NCBI RefSeq assembly: GCF_003344625.1
Contig: NZ_QPKJ02000005.1
Coordinates: 372,001-436,000, forward strand
Direction: 5' to 3'
DNA length: 64,000 nucleotides
Source: Solirubrobacter deserti
GTDB lineage: Bacteria > Actinomycetota > Thermoleophilia > Solirubrobacterales > Solirubrobacteraceae
The notes beneath the pieces were generated by a model that saw nothing but the letters and a program-made list of their open reading frames with translations, had not been told where the DNA came from and searched no databases. Positions 21,847-30,898 of the stretch are shown in pieces. Each line of letters opens with the position of its first letter. Positions within the stretch are counted from its first letter, which is position 1. The position numbers and the translations under genes were made by a program.

Positions 21847-22167
21847 GTGTCGTCCTACGAGACCGCACGCGAGCAGTGGGAGCAGGGGGTCAAGCGTCTC
21901 GACGACGCCTACCCCGAGCAGGTGCCGACGCTCGAGCGCGTCACGCGCGCGATCCAGAACGAGCTGCGCCGCCGCCTCGGCGGCGCGTTCACCCTCGACG
22001 AGCTCGTCGACCTCTACGACGAGGGCACGGGCTGGTGCACCGACCTCGCGGTCGAGGAGGCGCCGGACGAGCCGTTCGCGTGGGACGCCCGGGTCGTCGC
22101 CGACGCCGCGTTCGGCCGCTACGCCCGCGCAGCACGCGACTTCGCCGGCGGCCGCCGGATCAGCTAG
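21847..22167 (+). CDS. hypothetical protein, 106 aa
   Basis: Unrecognised small soluble protein starting at GTG 21847. It is mostly helical and acidic, with ERVTRAIQNELRRRLGGAFTLDELVDLYDEGTGWCTDL and a C-terminal FAWDARVVADAAFGRYARAARDF. One Cys (in GWCTD) sits next to Trp. It follows ftsB by 21 bp but has its own -10-like TAGACT. Clean codon use and the conserved-looking WCTDLA segment argue for a real gene; no function is assigned. Confidence 0.7.
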   Translation: MSSYETAREQWEQGVKRLDDAYPEQVPTLERVTRAIQNELRRRLGGAFTLDELVDLYDEGTGWCTDLAVEEAPDEPFAWDARVVADAAFGRYARAARDFAGGRRIS

Positions 22168-22226
22168 CCGCACCGGCCGGTGCGTCGAGCGCCGAGCCGT
22201 GATTTCACGGCTCGACGCTGTCCGCT

Positions 22227-22814
22227 TCAGTCGTCGTCGGAGTCTTCACTCGCGCCGGCACGGCGGATCACGATCTGGTCTTCCTCGATCGAGATCTCGA
22301 CGGGACGGTGGCCCGCCCAGTGCTCGGCGTAGATGGGGTCGTCCTGGATCGCGGGGTCCAGCCACAGGCCGTATCCCTCTTCACCATGGTCGAACGTACC
22401 CTCGAGCGGGCCCGCGGGCCCGGAGCGGCGGCGTGACCGGCCACCGCGGCGACGCGAACCCCGCTTGGGCTTCTCGTCTTCTTCGTCGACCTCGGCCGCG
22501 GCTGCGGCACGGGCCTCTTCTTCAGCGGCCTTACGTGCGGCCTCTTCGGCGGCACGGGCCTCTTCTTCAGCCTTGCGCTTGGCTTCCGCCTCGAGCTCGG
22601 CGGCGATCTGCGCGTCGTCTTCCGCGCGCAGGTCCACCTCCTCGACGGCGGCGCCGTTGTCTTCGGCGTCGGGCTCGAGGCCCTGCTCGCGCTTGAAGGC
22701 TTGGATCTGCTGGACGGTCACTTCCAGCTGGTGTGCGATCCACGCATCGGTACGACCCTGTCGCACCCACCCGCGGATCTGGTTAAGCTGAGGACGCAGG
22801 GACCGGCGGCTCAT
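22227..22814 (-). CDS. HTH-like plus long coiled-coil hypothetical protein
   Basis: Unrecognised 195-residue protein; ATG 22814 gives MSRRSLRPQLNQIRGWVRQGRTDAWIA. Residues 1-45 look like a helix-turn-helix (WVRQGRTDAWIAHQLEVTVQQIQAFKREQGL), as in recombinase-type HTHs. Then comes an Ala/Glu/Lys coiled coil (about residues 60-115, EAKRKAEEEARAAEEAAR), a basic patch (KPKRGSRRRGGRSRRRSG) and a compact C-terminal domain (EGTFDHGEEGYGLWLDPAI...EISIEEDQIVIRR). It may be a nucleoid or RNA-associated factor. It is divergent from csrA. A TAGTCT (22831-22826) lies 11 nt before the start. Confidence 0.75.
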   Translation of the reverse strand: MSRRSLRPQLNQIRGWVRQGRTDAWIAHQLEVTVQQIQAFKREQGLEPDAEDNGAAVEEVDLRAEDDAQIAAELEAEAKRKAEEEARAAEEAARKAAEEEARAAAAAEVDEEDEKPKRGSRRRGGRSRRRSGPAGPLEGTFDHGEEGYGLWLDPAIQDDPIYAEHWAGHRPVEISIEEDQIVIRRAGASEDSDDD

Positions 22815-22983
22815 AAGAGGCCCGGAGACTAGCGCATAGGGTCCAACCATCATCTAGGGGCTCATCGGGTGCAAGCCCCATACCGGATACATCAATCACA
22901 ACTAGCCTCACCAGTGCTCACCACGCGGGCAGAAGCGGGTCTGCTCAGTGGGCCGAGTCGGAAATCGCCAGGGAGGCGGCGGC

Positions 22984-23223
22984 ATGCTGGTACTGACACG
23001 TAAGTCCAACCAGTCGATCATGATCGGCGACGACATCGAGGTCTCCGTGCTGTCGATCATGGGCGAGAAGGTCCGTATCGGCATCCAGGCCCCACGGGAC
23101 ATCCCCGTGTTCCGCAAAGAGGTCTATCTGGAGATCCAGCAGGAGAACGTGGCCGCCGGGGCGTCCGCGCGGGCCGAGGTCGACGACGCGCTCAAGCGCC
23201 TCGCTCGCACCAATGAGCCCTAG
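22984..23223 (+). CDS. csrA: carbon storage regulator CsrA
   Basis: RNA-binding dimeric post-transcriptional regulator that blocks ribosome sites with GGA-loop motifs, 79 aa. The family core is intact: [36 protein letters not shown] and [14 protein letters not shown]. The C-terminal tail ([18 protein letters not shown]) is longer than in E. coli CsrA. ATG 22984 has a good GGGAGG 6 nt upstream. The usual neighbours fliW and flagellin are not in this window. The stop overlaps the convergent membrane protein gene by 4 bp. Confidence 0.94.
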   Translation: MLVLTRKSNQSIMIGDDIEVSVLSIMGEKVRIGIQAPRDIPVFRKEVYLEIQQENVAAGASARAEVDDALKRLARTNEP

Positions 23224-23465
23224 GACGGGCTGAGGACGTAGTAGAGCGTGGCGAACATGGCGTAGGTCACGATCGCCGCGGTCGCCACGAGCACCAGGAC
23301 GAGCACCACGAAGCGCATGGAGCCGTGGCGGTGCGTGCGCTTGGCCTGCCGCTCGGCGGCCCGCCGCTCCGCTCGCTTGCGGAGCTTCTCGCGCCGCTCG
23401 CGGTCCTCCTCGATCTCCTCGAAGAAGGCGTCTTCGATATCGGCGATGCTCTGGCGCATGCGCAT
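23220..23465 (-). CDS. C-tail-anchored small membrane protein
   Basis: Unrecognised 81-residue protein. A highly charged helical region ([36 protein letters not shown], probably a coiled coil) is followed by one transmembrane helix near the C-terminus ([27 protein letters not shown]). ATG 23465 is used; ATG 23459 is two codons in. It is convergent with csrA and divergent from the malic enzyme gene. Confidence 0.7.
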   Translation of the reverse strand: MRMRQSIADIEDAFFEEIEEDRERREKLRKRAERRAAERQAKRTHRHGSMRFVVLVLVLVATAAIVTYAMFATLYYVLSPS

Positions 23466-23507
23466 GGCGGAGTAACCATAACGCTCGGCGTGACACCATC
23501 CGAGGTC

Positions 23508-24989
23508 ATGTCCAGCCTGCAGGCGCCGGCGGGGCTCCAGCCCTCGGCCTCGTACTCGTTCACCATGCGCATCGAGCTGCGCCAGCTGCCGGGGGCCTTC
23601 GCGGCCGTCGCGCACGCGGTCGGCGCCGAGGGGGCCATCCTCGGCGCGATCGATCTCGTCCGCGTCGACCAGCGGGGCGTCGTGCGCGACGTGACGGTCG
23701 CGTGCGTCGACGCTGCCCACGGTGAGCGCGTCGTCGCCGCCGTGCGCGCGCTGGAGGGCATCAAGGTCGCCAGCGTCTCCGACCGCACGTTCCTGATGCA
23801 CAAGGGCGGCAAGATCGAGGTCCGCCCGAAGGTCCCGATCAAGACCCGCGACGACCTCTCGATGGCCTACACGCCGGGCGTGGCGCGCGTGTGCCGGGCG
23901 ATCGCCGACGACCGCGAGTCCGCCTGGACGCTGACGATCAAGGGCCACACGGTCGCCGTCGTGTCCGACGGCACGGCCGTCCTCGGCCTCGGCGACATCG
24001 GGCCCGAGGCCGCCATGCCCGTGATGGAGGGCAAGGCGATGCTGTTCAAGGAGCTGGGCGGCGTCGACGCCTTCCCGCTGTGCGTGAACACGACCGACGT
24101 GGACGAGATCGTCCGGCTCGTCGAGCAGGTCGCGCCCACGTTCGGCGGCATCAACCTCGAGGACATCTCCGCGCCGCGCTGCTTCGAGATCGAGCGGCGC
24201 CTGAAGGAGTCGCTGGACATCCCGGTCTTCCACGACGACCAGCACGGCACGGCGGTGGTCGTGCTCGCGGCGCTGCTCAACGCGCTGCGCGTGGTGGGCA
24301 AGCGCGCCTCCGACGTGCGCGTGGTGGTCGTCGGCGCGGGCGCCGCGGGCCTGGCGTGCGCGAAAATCATCCTCGAGCACGGCGTGCAGGACCTCGTCGT
24401 GTGCGACATCGGCGGCATCCTGCACCCCGAGCGCACGGACCTCGAGGGGGAGCTGGCCGCGATGGCGGCGCGCACGAACCCGCGCGGGCTGCGCGGCACG
24501 GCCAACGACGCGCTGGAGGGCGCCGACGTAGTGGTGGGGGTGAGCGCGCCGGGCGCGTTCACGGCCGACGCGGTCAAGACGATGGCCAAGGACGCGATCG
24601 TGTTCGCGATGGCCAACCCGACGCCCGAGGTGCAGCCCGAGGACTGCTGGGACCACGTCGCGATCATGGCCACCGGCCGCAGCGACTATCCGAACCAGAT
24701 CAACAACGTGCTGGCCTTCCCGGGGATCTTCCGCGGGGCGCTGGACGTGCGCGCGCGGGGCATCGACGAGGCGATGAAGCTTGCCGCGGCGCGGGCGCTC
24801 GCGAGCGTGATCCCGGACGAGGAGCTCGGGCCGGAGTACATCGTGCCGAGCGTGTTCAACCGCAACGTGGCGCCGGCGGTCGCGCAGGCGGTGGCCGCGG
24901 CGGCGATCGAGTCGGGCATCGCCCGCCGTGAGCGGCTCCCGGTGCAGGGAGCGCCGCCCACGGAGGAGATGAAGCTGCCTGGCTTCTGA
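23508..24989 (+). CDS. NAD(P)-dependent malic enzyme with N-terminal ACT domain
   Basis: Oxidative decarboxylase of malate to pyruvate, 493 aa. An N-terminal ACT regulatory domain (about residues 18-95, MRIELRQLPGAFAAVAHAVG...) suggests amino-acid control. The malic enzyme core has MAYTPGVARVCRAI, TDGTAVLGLGDIGPEAAMPVMEGKAMLFK-type sequence (here SDGTAVLGLGDIG), NLEDISAPRCFEIE, VFHDDQHGTAVVVLAAL and the Rossmann motif VVVGAGAAGLACAKII. The first ATG after the divergent promoter, 23508, is chosen. Cofactor preference is not clear from sequence. Confidence 0.94.
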   Translation: MSSLQAPAGLQPSASYSFTMRIELRQLPGAFAAVAHAVGAEGAILGAIDLVRVDQRGVVRDVTVACVDAAHGERVVAAVRALEGIKVASVSDRTFLMHKGGKIEVRPKVPIKTRDDLSMAYTPGVARVCRAIADDRESAWTLTIKGHTVAVVSDGTAVLGLGDIGPEAAMPVMEGKAMLFKELGGVDAFPLCVNTTDVDEIVRLVEQVAPTFGGINLEDISAPRCFEIERRLKESLDIPVFHDDQHGTAVVVLAALLNALRVVGKRASDVRVVVVGAGAAGLACAKIILEHGVQDLVVCDIGGILHPERTDLEGELAAMAARTNPRGLRGTANDALEGADVVVGVSAPGAFTADAVKTMAKDAIVFAMANPTPEVQPEDCWDHVAIMATGRSDYPNQINNVLAFPGIFRGALDVRARGIDEAMKLAAARALASVIPDEELGPEYIVPSVFNRNVAPAVAQAVAAAAIESGIARRERLPVQGAPPTEEMKLPGF

Positions 24990-24992
24990 GCC

Positions 24993-25916
24993 CTAGGCCG
25001 AGACGGAGGACTCGGCCTCGTCGTAGACCTTGATGAAGCGCAGGTAGTTGTCGGCGATCTTCTCGGCCTGCTCGGCGCGGTCGCCGCCGTCGAGGTAGGC
25101 CTTGAGCGGGTCCCACCAGATCGAGCGGCCGATGGCGAAGCCGATGAAGCCCTCGACGGGCGCGGCGGCCTGCAGCCACTGGTCGACCTTCTCGTTGGAC
25201 GCGCCGCGGCCCAGGAGCACGGTCTTGACGTTCTCGCGGCCCTCGCCCTTGCGGGTCTGCTCGGCGAGCATCTCCGCGTCCTCGCGGGTGTCGACGCCCT
25301 CGATCTTCCAGATGTCGACCTCGACGCCCTCGTTCTGGAAGTGCTCGATCGCGCGGCGCATCAGCTCGGGCCGCAGCTCGGCGTCGTAGCGGTCGGCGTC
25401 GCCGCCGACGGACTCCAGCTGGGCCGGCTCGGCCGGGACCAGCAGCTCGAACAGGAACAGACGGTCGTTCTCGTGCAGCCAGTCGGCGAGCTGCTTCAGA
25501 CGCTTGGTCTGGCGCTCGTTCATCTCCTTGTCGCCGTCCGGGTTGAAGCGGACGAGCACCTTGGTGGCGAGCAGGTCGTACTTCTCGATGTGGGCACCGA
25601 ATTCGTCGCCGTACTCGAACTGGAACTCGTCCACGCCCGACTTTTCGGCCGGCATCGTCAGCGACAGGCCGTGCTTCTTGGCCAGCTCGGGGATGTCACC
25701 ACCGAACTGCTCGTCGACGAGCACGCCCGCGGACTTGCCGTCCAGGCCACGCTCGACGGCCTTCTCCATGCCCTCGTAGATGAGCTTCTTCGCGTCGGTG
25801 ATCGTCGCGGTCTCTTCGGGCGTCGGGTCACCCTCGATCCCGAACATCTTCTTCTGGAAGGACCCTCGGTGATCGAAGGCCAAGATGTACAGCTTCCCGT
25901 CGTAACCGAGGGCCAT
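24993..25916 (-). CDS. DUF2090-type aldolase-like protein
   Basis: A 307-residue TIM-barrel-like protein. The opening LYILAFDHRGSFQKKMFGI is typical of DUF2090, found fused to IolC and linked to 2-deoxy-5-keto-gluconate 6-phosphate aldolase in inositol catabolism. Further landmarks are GVLVDEQFGGDIP (with Lys/Asp candidates), WKIEGVDTREDAEML, VKTVLLGRGA and GFIGFAIGRSIWWDPLKAYLDG. No other iol genes are nearby, so its substrate in this organism is open. ATG 25916 is clear. It is convergent with the malic enzyme gene and divergent from the ligase at 25993. Confidence 0.8.
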   Translation of the reverse strand: MALGYDGKLYILAFDHRGSFQKKMFGIEGDPTPEETATITDAKKLIYEGMEKAVERGLDGKSAGVLVDEQFGGDIPELAKKHGLSLTMPAEKSGVDEFQFEYGDEFGAHIEKYDLLATKVLVRFNPDGDKEMNERQTKRLKQLADWLHENDRLFLFELLVPAEPAQLESVGGDADRYDAELRPELMRRAIEHFQNEGVEVDIWKIEGVDTREDAEMLAEQTRKGEGRENVKTVLLGRGASNEKVDQWLQAAAPVEGFIGFAIGRSIWWDPLKAYLDGGDRAEQAEKIADNYLRFIKVYDEAESSVSA

Positions 25917-25992
25917 CTGTGTCAACTCCTCTTTGGCGGTTGCAAACCCTCGACAGTATGAAGGCTCCGGGGTTCGTACTCTTCCCGGCCAC

Positions 25993-27093
25993 ATGGAGCC
26001 GAAGTTCAGCGGCCCCGCGTACACGGTCGGCATCGAGGAAGAGCTGATGATCCTCGACCCCGACTCCTACGCGCTGGTCAACGCGATCGACGATCTGCTG
26101 GAAGACTCGCCGGACGGCGCGATCAAGCCCGAGCTCATGGAGTCCGTGCTCGAGATCTCGACCAACCCGTGCGCGGACGTGCGCGAGGCCGGTGTCGCGC
26201 TGCGTTCACTGCGGCGTCAGGTTCGAGACACCGCGGACAAGAAGGGCCTCGTGATCGGCTCGGCGGGCACGCACCCGCTCGCGCGCTGGGAGGACCAGCG
26301 GATCACGGCCGCGCCGCGCTACCGCGACCTCGTCCAGGAGCTGCGCTTCGTCGCGCGCCAGGAGATCATCTTCGGCCTGCACGTGCACATCGGGCTCGAC
26401 GATCCCGACAAGGCCATCCACGTCGCCAACGGCATGCGCGTGCACGTGCCGATCCTCCTCGCCCTGAGCGCCAACTCGCCCTACTGGCGTGGCGACGACA
26501 CGGGCCTGGCCTCCACGCGGATGCCGATCTTTCGCGCGTTCCCGCGCGTCGGCATCCCGCCCCACTACGAGGGCTGGCAGGACTATCAGGAGCGGATCGG
26601 CTTCATGGTCGACACCGGGGTCATGGAGGACTACACCTGGCTCTGGTACGACGTGCGGCCGCATCCGAACTTCGGCACGGTCGAGATCCGCGCGATGGAC
26701 GCGCAGACGCACGTCGAGCACACGGTGGGGCTCGCAGCGCTGATCCAGGCGATGGTCAAGGAGCTGGCCGAGCACTTCGAAGCCGGCAAGGAGCTGGCCC
26801 GGTACCCGTACGAGATGCTCGACGAGAACAAGTGGCTCGCGAGCCGGCACGGGATGGAGGGCGAGCTCGTCGACCTCCCGGAGCGCTCGACGGTGCCGGC
26901 CAAGGCGCTCGCGCGGCGGCTGCTGGACCGGCTGCGCGAGCACGCCCAGGACCTCGGCGCGGCGGACGAGCTGGAGGCGATCGAGGATCTGCTCGAGCAT
27001 GGCAACGGGGCCTTCCGCCAGCGCAAGGTGTTCGAGGCCAACCGCGACTTCACCGAGCTCCTGCAGGACATCGTCGAGGCCTCGGGTCCCTAG
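25993..27093 (+). CDS. YbdK-type carboxylate-amine ligase (GCS2 family)
   Basis: ATP-grasp-like ligase of glutamate-cysteine ligase family 2, 366 aa. It shows YTVGIEEELMILDPDSYAL at the start, VLEISTNPCADV, then HVHIGLDDPDKAIHVANGMR and the C-terminal DVRPHPNFGTVEIRAMDAQT. Family members have weak gamma-glutamylcysteine ligase activity or join unknown carboxylates and amines. ATG 25993 follows a TACTCT -10-like hexamer (25977-25982) by 10 nt; a longer in-frame start at 25933 would overlap the divergent promoter. Confidence 0.88.
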   Translation: MEPKFSGPAYTVGIEEELMILDPDSYALVNAIDDLLEDSPDGAIKPELMESVLEISTNPCADVREAGVALRSLRRQVRDTADKKGLVIGSAGTHPLARWEDQRITAAPRYRDLVQELRFVARQEIIFGLHVHIGLDDPDKAIHVANGMRVHVPILLALSANSPYWRGDDTGLASTRMPIFRAFPRVGIPPHYEGWQDYQERIGFMVDTGVMEDYTWLWYDVRPHPNFGTVEIRAMDAQTHVEHTVGLAALIQAMVKELAEHFEAGKELARYPYEMLDENKWLASRHGMEGELVDLPERSTVPAKALARRLLDRLREHAQDLGAADELEAIEDLLEHGNGAFRQRKVFEANRDFTELLQDIVEASGP

Positions 27094-27147
27094 CCGCCAA
27101 CTCCGGTCGAGGCGGGCGCGCGGGCGGCGTAGACTTGATGAGCCCTC

Positions 27148-27903
27148 ATGAGCAGCGGTCCGGACCTCTATCTGGTGTGCAAGAGCTGTGGTGCGGAAGT
27201 CTCTCCGTACATCACGGAGTGCCCGTACTGCGGTACGCGCATCCAGAAGCGCGCGCCCAAGCTGGATCGCGGCGGCGTGCCCAAGGCCTCCAAGAAGGCC
27301 AAGCGCTCCCGCCCGCAGCTTCCGCGCCTGCGTCCGGGGGAGATCCCCGGCATTCGCGCCGACCGCCGCGCCTGGGCCGTCTGGCTGCTGGTCCTGGTGC
27401 CGATCATCGCCACGCTGACGCTGCAGGTGCGGCCCGTCTGGCTGGCCGAGTTCACCTACGGCGCCGGCCTCGACGATCCGTGGCGCGCCTTCACCTCGGT
27501 CTTCGCCTACACCTCGTCCGGCTACGAGGCCGTGACCCTGGCCGCGATCGCCCTCTTCGGCTGGCTGATGGAGAAGCGCCACGGCTGGTGGGCGCCGCTG
27601 TTCATCTTCCTCGTCTGCGGCGTCGGCGGCGCCTACTTCGCGGTCGAGGTCCTCGGTGAGGGCATCGTGCGCGGCGCGAACGGCGCCGCCCTGGGCATGC
27701 TCGCGGCGTGGACGATGCGCGACGTGCTGGGCCGCCGCGCCGGCCGTGAGGACGACAGCGACCTGCTGGGCGTGCTCGCGATCGCGGCGGTGCTCGTGCT
27801 GCTGCCGCTCGCCTCGACCGAGGCGAGCGGGATCGCGGGGATCTTCGGCGGCGTGGCCGGGCTCGTGTTGGGCGTGCTGTTCGCGCGGTTGCGCGAGCGG
27901 TAG
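27148..27903 (+). CDS. zinc-ribbon rhomboid-fold protein, probable pseudoprotease
   Basis: A 251-residue membrane protein. Residues 10-31 form a zinc ribbon (CKSCGAEVSPYITECPYCGT, two CxxC pairs). A basic linker and about six transmembrane helices follow, with a rhomboid layout: WRAFTSVFAYTSSGYEAVTLAAIALFG where active rhomboids carry WRLxTxxFxHxxxxHLxxNM, and GANGAALGMLAAW where GxSGA is expected. The catalytic Ser is Asn (about residue 178). The TM6 His region reads GIFGGVAGLVLG without His. The fold is likely rhomboid, but protease activity looks lost. TAGACT (27130-27135) lies 12 nt before the ATG. Confidence 0.75.
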   Translation: MSSGPDLYLVCKSCGAEVSPYITECPYCGTRIQKRAPKLDRGGVPKASKKAKRSRPQLPRLRPGEIPGIRADRRAWAVWLLVLVPIIATLTLQVRPVWLAEFTYGAGLDDPWRAFTSVFAYTSSGYEAVTLAAIALFGWLMEKRHGWWAPLFIFLVCGVGGAYFAVEVLGEGIVRGANGAALGMLAAWTMRDVLGRRAGREDDSDLLGVLAIAAVLVLLPLASTEASGIAGIFGGVAGLVLGVLFARLRER

Positions 27904-27906
27904 CCG

Positions 27907-30168
27907 TCACTCGGCGCGCAGCACCGCCGCCGCCGGGACCCGCACGGCCGCGCGGCCCGGCCACGAGCTCGCCAGCGCCGTCACGGCGAGCACGAACGGG
28001 ACGGTCAGCAGCAGGGCGAACGGGCCCGGCGTGCCGACGATGTCGGTGCCCTCGCTCGGGCTCATGGCGGCCATGATCGCCCGGTAGGTCACCAATCCGA
28101 GCGGGATGCCGATGGCGAGGGCGATCAAGCCCAGCGCCGCCCCGCCCGCGTTGACGACGCCCAGCACGCCCCGCGGGGTCAGGCCGACGGCCTTGAAGAT
28201 CGCGAAGTCCCGCGCGCGTTCGCGGGTCACGAGCAGCAGCGTGGCGAGCAGGTTCACCAGCCCGACGGCGACCAGCAGCAGGCTCGAGCCGAGCACGATC
28301 GGGCGGATGTCGGCGCGCTCGCCGCGGACCTCCTCCTCCGGGAGCTCGGCGTCGACGCCCGCGGCGGCTTCGAGGCGGCGGGCGGCGGCCGCCTGGTCGG
28401 TGTCCGGGGCGAAGTTCGCGATCACGGCGCTCGGCTCGGGGACCTCCGGGAGCGTGGCGGCGGGGAAGATCACGACCTCGCCGTCGTCGTCGGGCTCGAC
28501 GTGGCGCCCGACGAGCCGCAGCGTGACCGGCTGGCCTTCGACGCGCACCGTGACCTGATCGCCGACCTGCAGGCCGAGCGTCTCGTAGAGGCCGCGGCCC
28601 GCGATCGCCTCGCCGGGGCGGGCGAACATGCGCCCGTCGGGGACGGCGTAGGGGAACGCGGCGAAGCCGTCTCCGACGGCGCGGGCGTGCAGCTCGCCGC
28701 GGGGGCCGGCGACCTGGAAGCCGGAGATCGTCGTGGCGTCGGCGACGGCGGGGTCGCCCTGGGTGGCGGCGAGCGCGGAGGGCTCCTCCAGGCGCACGTC
28801 CCACGGCTTGGCGCGCAGCGCGGGGTCGTCGATCACGCGGTGGAACGTCGCCTCGACCGAGAGCGCGGCGACGAGCGTCACGACCATGAAGGTCAGCGCC
28901 GCGATCGTCAGGCTCGCGCGGGAGCGGCTCGTGAACGCGTCCTTGACGCCGAGCCGCGCGATCGCGGGCAGGCGCAGCGCGGCGGCGATCCGGGCGGCTC
29001 GCGAGGCGCGGCCGGTGCCGGCGCCGCGGCCGAGCGCGAGCGCGTCGATCGTCTTCACCCGCCCGGCGCGCAGCGCGGGCACGGCCGTGAACACCGCGAC
29101 GGCCGCCAGGATCAGCACGAGCGCGAGCAGCAGCGGGAGCGGCGCGAGCGCGCTCGGCGTCGGCGTGGCGAGCAGGCTCGACATCGGCTCCAGCAGCAGC
29201 GGCGCGATCGCGGCGCCCGCGACGAGGCCGAGCAGCGCCGCGACGAACCCGACTGCGAGGTACTCGCCCACGAGCAGCGCGACGATCCCGCGCGGCGTCC
29301 AGCCGACGGCCTTGAGCAGCCCGATCTCCCGCCGCTGGGCGAGCACGCGGCCGCCGATCACCGTCGCGACCGTGAAGCCGACCGCGAACAGCGCGAGCAG
29401 CGTGTTGATCGAGATCACGAGGGCGTTGGTGCGCGTCTGGTCGGTGATCGTGTCCCGCACGTGGTGCCAGTCGGTGAACGCGAGCCGCGTGCCCGGCAAC
29501 GCGCGGCGGGCCGCCGCGGCGAAGGCCTCGGTCCCCTCCGGGTCGGCGAGCCGCACGGCGACCCGGCGCTCGGGCCCCGCCACGTCGGTCGCCCAGATCA
29601 GGCCGGGGTCCCAGCGGGGGTAGGTCGCCTGCTGGGTCGTCACCGCGAGACCGGTGATCGTGCCGCCGGCGACCCGGTCGCCGGGCCGCAGCCCGGCCTC
29701 GCGCGCGAAGCTGCGCTCCACGAGCAACTCGCCGGCCGCGCTCGGGCGGCGCCCGTCGGTGAGGCGCGGCCGGTCGACCGCCGCGTCGGCCGCGGGCAGC
29801 GCCTCCAGCCCGACCTCGACCGTGCGGCCGGCAACCGTCGCCTGCCGGTTCGCGCGCGCCCGCACGTCCGACGCGACGACCCCGGGCAGCGACCTGAGCC
29901 GCGCGACGTCGGCGTCCGTGAGCCCGGCGTGGACCGCCATGTGTGCGCCGCGGGTCGCGGTCATCGCGTCCTCGAACGGGTCCTCGAGGCCGGCCCGCAA
30001 CGCGAGCGTGACGACGAGCGCGGTGGCGGCGGCGAAGATCGCCACCGCGGTGAGGATCGTCTGCCCGGGACGGGCGAAGAGGTCCGCGCGGGCGAGCCGC
30101 GCGGCGGCGCGCAGCGCCCCGACGCGATCGCGCGCGGCGGTGGGCGGCGTGTCGCTGCGGCGCGCCAT
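27907..30168 (-). CDS. FtsX/MacB-type ABC transporter permease
   Basis: A 753-residue membrane component with two FtsX domains. It starts with a cytoplasmic tail and a transmembrane helix (TILTAVAIFAAATALVVTLALRAG), then an extracytoplasmic domain. A first three-helix FtsX block follows (LALFAVGFTVATVIGGRVLAQRREIGLLKAVGWTPRGIVALL), then a second extracytoplasmic domain (about residues 410-610). A second block ends the protein (LLLVAVGLVNLLATLLLVTRERARDFAIFKAVGLTPRGVLGVV). Such permeases move lipids or peptides, or transmit force, rather than import nutrients. It lies 1 bp after the ATPase gene in a padR-ATPase-permease operon; the substrate is unknown. Confidence 0.92.
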   Translation of the reverse strand: MARRSDTPPTAARDRVGALRAAARLARADLFARPGQTILTAVAIFAAATALVVTLALRAGLEDPFEDAMTATRGAHMAVHAGLTDADVARLRSLPGVVASDVRARANRQATVAGRTVEVGLEALPAADAAVDRPRLTDGRRPSAAGELLVERSFAREAGLRPGDRVAGGTITGLAVTTQQATYPRWDPGLIWATDVAGPERRVAVRLADPEGTEAFAAAARRALPGTRLAFTDWHHVRDTITDQTRTNALVISINTLLALFAVGFTVATVIGGRVLAQRREIGLLKAVGWTPRGIVALLVGEYLAVGFVAALLGLVAGAAIAPLLLEPMSSLLATPTPSALAPLPLLLALVLILAAVAVFTAVPALRAGRVKTIDALALGRGAGTGRASRAARIAAALRLPAIARLGVKDAFTSRSRASLTIAALTFMVVTLVAALSVEATFHRVIDDPALRAKPWDVRLEEPSALAATQGDPAVADATTISGFQVAGPRGELHARAVGDGFAAFPYAVPDGRMFARPGEAIAGRGLYETLGLQVGDQVTVRVEGQPVTLRLVGRHVEPDDDGEVVIFPAATLPEVPEPSAVIANFAPDTDQAAAARRLEAAAGVDAELPEEEVRGERADIRPIVLGSSLLLVAVGLVNLLATLLLVTRERARDFAIFKAVGLTPRGVLGVVNAGGAALGLIALAIGIPLGLVTYRAIMAAMSPSEGTDIVGTPGPFALLLTVPFVLAVTALASSWPGRAAVRVPAAAVLRAE

Positions 30169-30169
30169 C

Positions 30170-30895
30170 TCACACCTCCAGCTGCATCAGGCGGGCGACG
30201 GCCGTCTTGTCGCCGCGCTCGAGGCGGGTCTCGGACGCGACGGCGCCGTCACGCATCGCGAGGACGCGATCGGCGCGGGCGGCGACCCGGGCGTCGTGGG
30301 TGACGAGCACGATCGTCTGGCCGCGCTCGTCGTGGGCCTCCCGCAGCAGCGCCATCACCTCGCGGGCGCTGGCGGAGTCCAGCGCGCCGGTCGGCTCGTC
30401 GGCGAGCAGCACGCGCGGGCGGTTGATCAGCGCGCGGGCGATCGCGACGCGCTGCTGCTGGCCGCCGCTCAGCCGTGTGGGCGACTGGTCGGCGAACTCG
30501 CCGATCCCGAGCGACTCGAGCAGCTCCGCCCGCCGTGCCCGGACCTCGCGCGGCGAGAGGCCCGCCAGCAGCCCGGGCAGCTCGACGTTGTCGGCGACGC
30601 TCAGGTTCCCGATCAAGTTGAAGAACTGGAAGACGAAGCCGATCTCGTCGCGCCGGACGTGCGCCCAGCGCGCCTCGCTCAGCGCCTCCACGCGGCGCCC
30701 ACCGATCTCGACCTCGCCGGACGTCGGCCGGTCGAGCCCGCCGAGTAGGTTCAGCAGCGTCGACTTGCCGCAGCCCGACGGCCCCGTGACGGCGACGAAC
30801 TCGCCCTCGTCCACCGACACGTCGACGCCGCGCAGAGCGCGCACGCCGCCTTCGTACTCCCGCGTCAGGCCGCGCGTGACGATCACGGGCTCCAT
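30170..30895 (-). CDS. ABC transporter ATPase, LolD/MacB type
   Basis: A 241-residue nucleotide-binding subunit for the FtsX-type permease. All motifs are intact: Walker A GPSGCGKSTLL, Q-loop FVFQFFNL, signature LSGGQQQRVAIARAL, Walker B VLLADEPTGALD with catalytic Glu, and H-loop VTHDARVA. It is placed between padR (3-bp gap) and the permease (1-bp gap). Confidence 0.95.
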   Translation of the reverse strand: MEPVIVTRGLTREYEGGVRALRGVDVSVDEGEFVAVTGPSGCGKSTLLNLLGGLDRPTSGEVEIGGRRVEALSEARWAHVRRDEIGFVFQFFNLIGNLSVADNVELPGLLAGLSPREVRARRAELLESLGIGEFADQSPTRLSGGQQQRVAIARALINRPRVLLADEPTGALDSASAREVMALLREAHDERGQTIVLVTHDARVAARADRVLAMRDGAVASETRLERGDKTAVARLMQLEV

Positions 30896-30898
30896 GGG

